The translations under genes were made by a program, and so were the position numbers. A DNA stretch of 64,000 bases from Paracoccus stylophorae (GTDB lineage: Bacteria; Pseudomonadota; Alphaproteobacteria; Rhodobacterales; Rhodobacteraceae): assembly GCF_028553765.1 (NCBI RefSeq), contig NZ_CP067134.1:3329001-3393000 (forward strand). Direction: 5' to 3'. Positions 57,662-64,000 of this stretch are shown in pieces (the stretch's first letter is position 1; each line of letters starts with the position of its first letter). The notes beneath the pieces are model-generated. The model made no database searches, was not told where the DNA came from, and worked only from the letters and a program-made list of their open reading frames with translations.

Positions 57662-58369
57662 TCAGCTGCGAGTCGCCCCGAGGATACCATGCGCCGCCAG
57701 CAACACCGACCCCATGACCGCGATCAGCACGATCACGATGTTGAACGGCGAAAGATTGGCCGCGATCACCCCCAACAGCGCCCAGATGACGGCGGCGGAA
57801 TAGGCCCATTCGCCGGGCTTCATCCGCTGCACCGCAAGGGCGATGACGGTGACGCCCGCCAGACACAGCACGGCGGCCCATGGCGCGGACACGATCCCGT
57901 ATCCGCCCAGCACGATCCCGGCCGAGACGCCCGACGCCGCCGTCAGCCAGCCCGCATACAGTGCAACGGGGCGGATCTGCCACAGCGGATCGTCGCGCCC
58001 GGCGCGAAGAAAGGCGGTCAGCGCGAAGACCAGCATCAGCAGGATCAGCACCGTGGCCCAGACCGGCGCGCGGGCGGCGACCCACAGCCAGAAGACCCCG
58101 ACCGACAGGCTGGCCAGCAAGGGCGGCCGCATCGCGCGCCAGTGATCGTCGTCGGGCCGCCGCCACAGGCCAAAGGCCGCGCCCGCGATCAGCCAGACAT
58201 AGATCAGCCCCCAGATGGAAAACGCCCAGCCCGCCGGCTGGACCGGCGGGTCGTCCTGCGGCACCGGGAACTGGCCCGGATCATAGCCCGCGAAGTTCTG
58301 GAAGATCAGCGGCGAGGCGGCGAATGCCAGCGCGGCCAGCAGAACGGCGATGGCAAGCGGGTTCTTCAT
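57662..58369 (-). CDS. TspO/MBR-like tryptophan-rich membrane protein
   Basis: A 235-residue membrane protein with about seven predicted helices. QPAGWAFSIWGLIYVWLIAG matches the PPxWxF..xWxxxY segment of TspO/MBR proteins, although the protein is longer than the usual 160 residues. TspO proteins bind porphyrins and respond to oxygen or stress in Rhodobacter. The binding role here is unproven. It is transcribed with the glutathione peroxidase gene. Confidence 0.72.
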   Translation of the reverse strand: MKNPLAIAVLLAALAFAASPLIFQNFAGYDPGQFPVPQDDPPVQPAGWAFSIWGLIYVWLIAGAAFGLWRRPDDDHWRAMRPPLLASLSVGVFWLWVAARAPVWATVLILLMLVFALTAFLRAGRDDPLWQIRPVALYAGWLTAASGVSAGIVLGGYGIVSAPWAAVLCLAGVTVIALAVQRMKPGEWAYSAAVIWALLGVIAANLSPFNIVIVLIAVMGSVLLAAHGILGATRS

Positions 58370-58444
58370 TCCGGTCCCCTTGTGACGGACGAATGCGACG
58401 ACGCGCGCCCGCCATTTGCGCCGCGAAGCCTGAAGGCGCGGGCG

Positions 58445-58900
58445 TCAGCCCAGTTCCGACAACAGGATCTTTTCGATCTCGTCCACGGGATGATTGGTCA
58501 GCGTCTTGGGAACCTCGCCCACGACGCGGTCGGCGACCTCCTTGTGGATCTTGCTGCGCAGTTCGGCCAGGATCTTGGGCGCGGCGACCAGAACGATGCG
58601 GTCGAAGGCCCCGCGATGAGCGCGTTCGTAAAGCAGTTCGGCCAGATGATCGGCAAAGCGTTCCTTGGCCAGTTCGTGCCAGTCGGTGTCGTCATAGGCC
58701 GACCGCCCCTCTCCGACGCGCTGATGCTGCCGGCCGGGCCGGTTGGCGGATTGTTCGCGATCCGACGGGTTTTCCTGCTGTTCTTCGTGCCGCACCCGCA
58801 GGACCGGGTATTCGCCGTCGCCCTCGTTGACCAGAAACAGCGCCTTTTCCCCGTCGGCGATCAGAACCCAGGTTTCGTTGCTCAGCGTGTCGATCGTCAT
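58445..58900 (-). CDS. host attachment protein family
   Basis: A 151-residue soluble protein of the family named for attachment to host cells. TWVLIADGEKALFLVNEGDGEYPVL opens the domain; FDRIVLVAAPKILAELR and LTNHPVDEIEKIL close it, a pattern resembling an eRF1/archaeal release factor-like fold. The family name derives from Agrobacterium mutants and does not prove host association. GGGAG precedes ATG 58900. Confidence 0.85.
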   Translation of the reverse strand: MTIDTLSNETWVLIADGEKALFLVNEGDGEYPVLRVRHEEQQENPSDREQSANRPGRQHQRVGEGRSAYDDTDWHELAKERFADHLAELLYERAHRGAFDRIVLVAAPKILAELRSKIHKEVADRVVGEVPKTLTNHPVDEIEKILLSELG

Positions 58901-58995
58901 GTGCCATTCTCCCAACAAGACTGGGGACGCGCGACGGTCCCCGACAGGGGACCAACCAAGCTTGCCGCCGCCCGGTTCCTGCGCCCGCGCGCCCG

Positions 58996-59418
58996 TCAGG
59001 CCTCGGGCCGGACCACGAAGACCGAGGCGCGCGCGTTCCGGGCCAGCTTGCCGCCATGCGAGGGCCAGACGCGGTCGGCCATGCCGGGAATGTGCGAGGC
59101 CATCACCACCAGGTCGGCCTCCATGTCCCGCGCCGCATCCAGCAGCGCGTGATCCAGCTCGACCGCCGGGTCCGTCAGGGTCAGCGCAAGGCTGTCGGCC
59201 CTGACGCCCGCATCGGTGCCGATGCCGCGCGCGTAGTCGGCCAGCTTTCGCGCGTATTCCTGCGGATTATGCGCGATCGGGCCGGGGGTCGAGGCGGTCG
59301 CACCGACAAAGGTGATCGGCGCATCCCATTGCCGCGCCAACTGCGTCGCCACATCGACGGCGCGGCCGATCCGGTCGGCATGGGTCAGGTCGATGGGAAC
59401 CATGATCTTGCGGAACAT
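58996..59418 (-). CDS. universal stress protein (UspA family)
   Basis: A 140-residue single Usp domain. FRKIMVPIDLTHADRIGRAV is the first strand; the ATP-binding loop type Gx2Gx9GS/T is degenerate, reading ASHIPGMADRVWPSHGGKLARNARASVFVVR. It is probably a cytosolic stress or nucleotide-binding protein. AGGAGGAAGA gives a strong ribosome-binding site. The 131 bp upstream to the small ORF end hold no other gene. Confidence 0.87.
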   Translation of the reverse strand: MFRKIMVPIDLTHADRIGRAVDVATQLARQWDAPITFVGATASTPGPIAHNPQEYARKLADYARGIGTDAGVRADSLALTLTDPAVELDHALLDAARDMEADLVVMASHIPGMADRVWPSHGGKLARNARASVFVVRPEA

Positions 59419-59549
59419 TCTTCCTCCTGCCAGCTTGCTGTGTCGCCGCGCCGCGCGGGTGCGCGGGCGGCGACCCGAGCCTATCACAGCCGGCGGCGGA
59501 ATACGCCCCCACGCGGGCCATGCGCGCCAAGGCAGGCGTGTCGCGTCCA

Positions 59550-59699
59550 TCACCTCTGCAACAGGTGGTCCTGTCCCAACCGGCGCAACGCGGTGTCCAG
59601 GCTGCCCTCGGCGGCGCGATAGCAGAACCAGCCCAGCCCCTGCCGGCGCAGCTCGCGCAGATCGTCGGAGAAGGCCGCGTATCCCCTCAACGCGGCCAT
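59550..59699 (-). CDS. small conserved-looking ORF after the acetyl-CoA hydrolase gene
   Basis: A 49-residue ORF (starts MAALRGYAAFSDDLRELRRQ, ends RLGQDHLLQR) overlapping the end of the acetyl-CoA hydrolase gene by 13 bp. Third codon positions are strongly G/C-biased as in real genes here, and the sequence has a balanced helical composition with GLGWFCYRAAEG in the middle. No family is recognised. It could be a small protein of the fatty-acid operon or the remnant of a longer gene. Confidence 0.45.
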   Translation of the reverse strand: MAALRGYAAFSDDLRELRRQGLGWFCYRAAEGSLDTALRRLGQDHLLQR

Positions 59700-61528
59700 G
59701 TCCTCGGCCGCGCCTCGGCGCTCAGTCGCAGCGCGCCGCGCAGCGCCAGAGCCGTCAGGCTGGTCGGAAATCCGGGCGCAAAGCCCATCCGCGTCATCGC
59801 CCGGCCTTCCTGCGGGTGCGGCCGTGCCCGCAGCGCCGCCAGCGCCAGCCGCGCCTTGCCGCCCACGGACGGCGACAGGCGTTCCAGAATCCGCAACGCC
59901 GGAAGCAGGTCCCGTTCGATCTCGCTGAAATCGGTGCCCAGGGGAAAAGCCGGCAGGTCAGCCCGCCAGGGGTCGAGCCACCCAGAGACCGTGTCGGGCA
60001 GGTTCCGCTGCGCCGCGTCGGGCAGGCGGAAATCGCGCGGCAGCTTGCCGGCCGCCATCGCCCTTGCGATCAGGTCGGGCTGGAACCGGCTGTCGGCAAT
60101 TGCGATCAGCCGCGCGATCACGCCCGCGTCCGAGCGTCCGCGAAGATCGGCGATGCCGTATTCCGTCACCACGATGTCGCGCAGATGCCGCGGGATGGTC
60201 ACGCTGTCGACCTGCCAGCAGATATTGCTGTCCAGCCGCGCGCCCGACCGGCGCGTCGCCGGCAGCGCGATGATCGCATGCGCGCCCGGCAGCGCAAAGG
60301 CCTGCGCGACAAAGTCGTATTGCCCGCCCACCCCGCTGACCACCTGCCCGTCGGCCACGGAATCCGACATGACATCGCCCAGCAACGAGACCTTCATCGC
60401 CTCGTTGACGAAACGCGCATCGCGGCGGGCGGCGCGGCGGGCGGCTTCGTCGCCGCGGATCTGGTTGGTGAAGCTGACCGGCATCATCCCGATCAGGTCG
60501 CGCCGGTCCTCGGGCATCTCGCGCAGGCTGCGATAGAAATCGCGGCTTTCGACGAAAAACCCGGCATGGATGGCGCGCCCGTCCACCTTGCGCTTGACGA
60601 TGCCGTCCTGAAACAGCGCCAGAAGGCCGCCGACCAGCATCTCGGTCACGGCGTAAAGCCCCTGATCGAACCGGCCGCCGGCGTCCTGCCGGACCGGGAA
60701 CGGGCAGGCTTGCTGGATGCCGTCCGCCCGGCCCTGATGGCGCAGGCGCAGCGCGTTCGCCACCGCATCCCCGACCGAGCCGATGCCGATCTGCAACGTG
60801 CCGCCATCCTTGACCAGCCGCGACACATGCAGGCCGATGGCGTGGCTTGCATCGTTCACCGGGCGCTTGACGGCGGAAAACAGCTCGAACGGGGCGGGCT
60901 GATCCAGGATCAGCGCGAAGTCCTCGCAGTCCAGCACCGCCCCCTCGCCTTGAAGAAACGGCAGTTGCGGGTTGATTTCCGCGACGGCCAGGAAATCCAT
61001 CCGCCCCTCGGCCCGCAGGCGGAACAGATCGGCCGAGATGTCGGTATTCGACGACAGGCTGACGCGCCCTTCGCGTTCCGGCACCAGCTGCGCGATCACG
61101 TTCGGCCGGCGCGCGATCAGCACGTCCAGCGCGTCGGTATAGTTGACCGAGATATAGCTCTGCTGCGCCCGGTTCACGTCCAGCCAGTTGCCGGCCTGAA
61201 AGAAGAATTCGTTGACGGTGATGTTGTCGGGCAGCTTGCCGCGCCGCAGCAGATCGACATACAGCACCGCGGGATAGGCGCCGAACAGCCGATCCATCGC
61301 CGGCGCCAGAAACCGGCGTTCCAGATCCGAGGACGGGCGCGGCCGTTCCAGCGTCAGCGCGGTAAAGATCGACAGCCGGATCCCCGGATCGTCGCAGGCA
61401 CGCCGCACCAGCGCATTGACCAGGCTGACCGGCTTGCCCAGACCCAGGGGCACGGCCAGCCTGATCTCGCCCACCGTCCGTTCCACGATCTGGCGCGCCG
61501 CCGCGTCGGGATCGTCAAGCCGGATCAT
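59687..61528 (-). CDS. acetyl-CoA hydrolase/transferase family protein
   Basis: A 613-residue type I CoA-transferase-like enzyme. VSLVNALVRRACDDPGIRLSIFTALTLERP opens the fold; FVNEAMKVSLLGDVMSDSVADGQVVSGVGGQYDFVAQA contains the glutamate-site region and VVTEYGIADLRGRSDAGVIARLIAIAD is the family signature. It is longer than ACH1 enzymes of about 500 residues. It probably exchanges or hydrolyses acyl-CoA thioesters next to the beta-oxidation pair fadI/fadJ. It starts 7 bp after the fadJ stop. Confidence 0.87.
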   Translation of the reverse strand: MIRLDDPDAAARQIVERTVGEIRLAVPLGLGKPVSLVNALVRRACDDPGIRLSIFTALTLERPRPSSDLERRFLAPAMDRLFGAYPAVLYVDLLRRGKLPDNITVNEFFFQAGNWLDVNRAQQSYISVNYTDALDVLIARRPNVIAQLVPEREGRVSLSSNTDISADLFRLRAEGRMDFLAVAEINPQLPFLQGEGAVLDCEDFALILDQPAPFELFSAVKRPVNDASHAIGLHVSRLVKDGGTLQIGIGSVGDAVANALRLRHQGRADGIQQACPFPVRQDAGGRFDQGLYAVTEMLVGGLLALFQDGIVKRKVDGRAIHAGFFVESRDFYRSLREMPEDRRDLIGMMPVSFTNQIRGDEAARRAARRDARFVNEAMKVSLLGDVMSDSVADGQVVSGVGGQYDFVAQAFALPGAHAIIALPATRRSGARLDSNICWQVDSVTIPRHLRDIVVTEYGIADLRGRSDAGVIARLIAIADSRFQPDLIARAMAAGKLPRDFRLPDAAQRNLPDTVSGWLDPWRADLPAFPLGTDFSEIERDLLPALRILERLSPSVGGKARLALAALRARPHPQEGRAMTRMGFAPGFPTSLTALALRGALRLSAEARPRTWPR

Positions 61529-61534
61529 CGTGGC

Positions 61535-63604
61535 CTACAGATCCGCCCACCCCGGATCGGGTGCGAATCGCGGATCGTGACGTTCGGCAAGCTGGTCCAG
61601 CCGCTGGCGGATCTCGGCCGGGCCGCGGGTGCGGGCGTAATGCATCGGGCCGCCGCGGAAGGGCGCAAAGCCGGTGGCGAAGACCATTGCCCCGTCCACC
61701 TCGTCCTCGTTCTTCGCGACATTCTTGCGCAGACATTCGACGCAGGCATCCAGCATTGGCAGGATCAGCCGGTCGGTCAGATCGTCGGGGCCGTCCTCAT
61801 CCGTCTTCGGACGCGGCGTGCCGTCGGACCAGTCATAGAATCCCCGCCCGGCCTTCTTGCCCGTCTCGCCCGCCTCGACCCGCGCGCGCAGGCGGTCGCT
61901 GATGGGCGGCATCGGCTTGTCCAGCGCGGATTTCAGGCTTTCGGCGACGTCCAGACAGATATCCAGCCCGACCTGATCGGCCAGCGCGACCGGACCCATC
62001 GGCATGCCGAAATCCATCGCCGCGCGGTCGATCACCGCCTTGTCGATGCCTTCCTCCATCAGCACCATTGCCTCCATCAGATAGGGCGTCAGCGCGCGGT
62101 TGACCAGAAAGCCGGGATAATCGGTCACGGGTGCGGGCAGGCGGTCGATGGCGCCGCAGAACGCCGTCAGCCGGCCGATCACCGCGTCCGAGGTGGCGTC
62201 GTGGCGCACCACCTCGACCAGTTGCATCTTCGAGACCGGGTTGAAGAAATGCAGCCCGGCGAAGCGTTCGGGCTGCGGCACCGCCGCGCGCAGTTCCGAC
62301 AGCCGCAGGCTGGAGGTGTTGGTGGCCAGGATCGCGCCCTGCTTCATCCGCGCGGCGGCGTCGGCGTAGATCCGTTCCTTCAGGTCCGCGTCCTCGGGCA
62401 CCGCCTCGATCACCAGATCGGCGCGCGCAAGACCATAGCCTTTGGGGTCGGGCATCATCCGGTCCAGCGCGTCGCGCGTTTCGATCCCGTCCAGATGCTT
62501 GTCCTTGCACAGGCTGGCCGCGGCCCGGACGGCAGCGGCCAGGGCGTCGGGTTCCAGATCGCCCAAGGTCACGCGCTTGCCGCGAATGGCTGCCCAGGCC
62601 GCGATCTCGGTGCCCATCGCGCCTGCGCCGATCACGTGGACATGGGCGATGTCGTCATCGCCGCGCGCATTGTCCTTCAGCCCCTGCCGCAGGAAAAAGA
62701 CCCGCCGCAGGTTCTTCGACGTGTCGCTGTCCAGCAGCGCGGCAAAGCTGTCGATCTCGGCCTGCTGCATGGCGGCGCGGTCTTCGCCGTGGCGTTCCCA
62801 CAGATCGATCAGCGCATAGGGCGCGGGATAGTGGCGCGGATCGGCCTTCTTGCCCGTCTCGCTGCGCATCTTGCGGGCGGCAAGGCTGCGCGCCTGATCG
62901 AACTGCAACGCCCGCGCCTTCAGCCCGCGCCCGTCGCGGTCCACGCGATCGTCCAGCACCGCCTCGATCGCGGCGCGGACATGGCGTTCCTGGGTCACCA
63001 GATCGGCGATGCCCAACGTCTTGGCCTGTTTCGTGTGCGCGGTCTTGCCGGTCAGCATCAGGGTCATCGCCTCGACCGGATCGATCAGCGCCGGCAGGCG
63101 GAACGTGCCGCCCAGACCCGGATGCAGGCCCAGATTGACCTCGGGGAAGGCGAAACTTGCGCCCTCAATGGCGATGCGCCAGTCGCAGGCCAGCGCAATC
63201 TCGAACCCGGCCCCAAGTGCCGCGCCATGCACGACCGCGATGGTCGGACAGGGCAGCGCCTCGAGCCGGTCCAGAACCTCGTGTCCCTGACGCAGCAGAT
63301 CGGCCGCGCCCTGATCGCTCATCCCGGCGAAACTGCCGATATCGGCGCCGGCGGCGAGCCCGCCCTGCTTGGCCGACCGGATGACGACGCCGCGCGGCGG
63401 GGACGCTTCCAGCGCCGCGACGTGATCCTGCAACCCCCGGATCACCGGTTCCGAGATCGTGTTGACCGCGCTGCCTTGGCAGTCCAGCACCAGCCAGACG
63501 ATGCCGTCCGCCTCGGCCCGCCGCCAGGGGTGGCCCTCCATCCCCTCGGCCGGGCCCAGTTCCAGCTTGGTTTCGCCCAGATATGTCAGCACCGGTCCCG
63601 TCAT
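61535..63604 (-). CDS. fadJ: fatty acid oxidation complex subunit alpha (FadJ-type)
   Basis: A 689-residue bifunctional enzyme. Residues about 1-290 are an enoyl-CoA hydratase with both catalytic glutamates (GAALGAGFEIAL, FPEVNLGLHPGLGG); residues about 320-680 are a 3-hydroxyacyl-CoA dehydrogenase (VIGAGAMGTEIAAWAA, GLHFFNPVSKMQLVEVV). It carries out two steps of beta-oxidation. ATG 63604 overlaps the thiolase stop by one base. The assignment FadJ versus FadB rests on the subunit order thiolase-alpha and is tentative. Confidence 0.92.
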   Translation of the reverse strand: MTGPVLTYLGETKLELGPAEGMEGHPWRRAEADGIVWLVLDCQGSAVNTISEPVIRGLQDHVAALEASPPRGVVIRSAKQGGLAAGADIGSFAGMSDQGAADLLRQGHEVLDRLEALPCPTIAVVHGAALGAGFEIALACDWRIAIEGASFAFPEVNLGLHPGLGGTFRLPALIDPVEAMTLMLTGKTAHTKQAKTLGIADLVTQERHVRAAIEAVLDDRVDRDGRGLKARALQFDQARSLAARKMRSETGKKADPRHYPAPYALIDLWERHGEDRAAMQQAEIDSFAALLDSDTSKNLRRVFFLRQGLKDNARGDDDIAHVHVIGAGAMGTEIAAWAAIRGKRVTLGDLEPDALAAAVRAAASLCKDKHLDGIETRDALDRMMPDPKGYGLARADLVIEAVPEDADLKERIYADAAARMKQGAILATNTSSLRLSELRAAVPQPERFAGLHFFNPVSKMQLVEVVRHDATSDAVIGRLTAFCGAIDRLPAPVTDYPGFLVNRALTPYLMEAMVLMEEGIDKAVIDRAAMDFGMPMGPVALADQVGLDICLDVAESLKSALDKPMPPISDRLRARVEAGETGKKAGRGFYDWSDGTPRPKTDEDGPDDLTDRLILPMLDACVECLRKNVAKNEDEVDGAMVFATGFAPFRGGPMHYARTRGPAEIRQRLDQLAERHDPRFAPDPGWADL

Positions 63605-64000
63605 CACACGGCCTCCAACAGCATCGCGCCGCCCAGCCCGCCGCCGATACATTCGGTGGCGATGCCGTTTTTGCGGTCCAGCCGCTTCATCGCGTTCGCC
63701 AGATGCAGCACGATCCGGTTGCCGCTGGTTCCGACCGGGTGGCCAAGCGAGATCGCGCCGCCATCGACGTTCAGCCGGTCGCGGCCGATGCGTCCGAACG
63801 CATCCTCAAGCCCCAGCACCTGACGGCAGAAGCCGGGATCGTCCCACGCCGCCAGACAGGCCAGTACCTGCGCGGCAAACGCCTCGTTCAGTTCCCACAG
63901 CCCGACATCGTCCACCGACAGGTCGTGGCGCTGCGCGATGGCGGTGGCGCACAGCACCGGCCCCAGCCCCATGACCGAAGGGTCCAGCGCCGACCATTCG
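63604..64000 (-). CDS. fadI: acetyl-CoA C-acyltransferase (FadI-type thiolase), 3' part
   Basis: The C-terminal 131 residues of a thiolase; the gene continues beyond the window. WELNEAFAAQVLACL, NVDGGAISLGHPVGTSGNRIV (catalytic His) and ATECIGGGLGGAMLLEAV (second catalytic Cys) are complete. It cleaves 3-ketoacyl-CoA to acetyl-CoA and a shortened acyl-CoA and is translated just ahead of fadJ. Confidence 0.92.
   Translation of the reverse strand, partial: EWSALDPSVMGLGPVLCATAIAQRHDLSVDDVGLWELNEAFAAQVLACLAAWDDPGFCRQVLGLEDAFGRIGRDRLNVDGGAISLGHPVGTSGNRIVLHLANAMKRLDRKNGIATECIGGGLGGAMLLEAV

Noticed and set aside
59312..63823. 1503-codon open frame on the plus strand
   Set aside because: It is antisense to acetyl-CoA hydrolase, FadJ and FadI, all with complete motifs; absence of stops reflects high GC.

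Overview
The window is chromosomal DNA of a high-GC alphaproteobacterium, most likely a Paracoccus or close Rhodobacteraceae/Paracoccaceae relative. This is inferred from base composition, the strong preference for G or C at third codon positions, gene neighbourhoods (rnd-kdsD-lptC-lptA-lptB; gltD-two small genes-gltB; NnrU; split MnmC), and a dispersed G5-CGCTG-C5 / GATATTT element found three times. It is densely packed with coding sequence, with many ATGA or TGATG stop/start overlaps. No prophage, insertion sequence, CRISPR array or rRNA was seen. One tRNA (Leu, anticodon CAG) is present.

Layout. 1-2.8 kb: end of a YqgE/AlgH gene, map, a CinA-like gene and a GNAT acetyltransferase. 2.9-12.0 kb: the most distinctive block, a ten-gene minus-strand operon for aerobic anthranilate breakdown through 2-aminobenzoyl-CoA. 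It holds a flavin monooxygenase/reductase fusion, an SDR, a MarR regulator, a divergent crotonase, an acyl-CoA dehydrogenase, a cupin, a 4HBT thioesterase, RidA and 2-aminobenzoate-CoA ligase, and ends with tryptophan 2,3-dioxygenase, linking tryptophan catabolism to anthranilate use. 12.0-16.5 kb: CbiX-like chelatase, DUF4202, NnrU, a FAD oxidoreductase divergent from MnmD, and an FMN reductase. 16.5-19.5 kb: MFS exporter and a YadG/YadH-type ABC exporter. 19.5-24.1 kb: a ClpP-like secreted protein, rimO, a sulfotransferase and ettA. 24.3-28.7 kb: a FixJ/FixL-type two-component pair, a small secreted protein and a DsbA-like oxidoreductase. 28.8-31.3 kb: two convergent GT61 glycosyltransferases of less GC-rich composition. 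31.4-36.9 kb: acyl-CoA synthetase and the LPS transport/Kdo block (lptB, lptA, lptC, kdsD) with rnd. 37.0-39.1 kb: tRNA-Leu, an NDUFA9-like protein and uppP. 39.2-46.5 kb: glutamate synthase gltD/gltB separated by a secreted protein and a GFA-family protein. 46.7-49.9 kb: DUF1269, mtgA, an FzlA-like GST and queG with an unusual start. 49.85-53.6 kb: a giant RTX calcium-binding protein with a 324-bp super-repeat. 53.7-59.4 kb: cobA, photolyase operon, glutathione peroxidase, TspO-like protein, host-attachment protein and universal stress protein. 59.5-64.0 kb: a 49-codon ORF, an acetyl-CoA hydrolase/transferase, FadJ and the end of FadI.

Functionally the two CoA-centred blocks (2.9-12.0 kb and 59.5-64.0 kb) suggest an organism that uses tryptophan/anthranilate and fatty or carboxylic acids; products of the anthranilate ring opening would feed beta-oxidation. 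The remainder is housekeeping: translation and tRNA modification (map, rimO, ettA, mnmD, queG), envelope assembly (lptABC, kdsD, uppP, mtgA) and nitrogen assimilation (gltBD).
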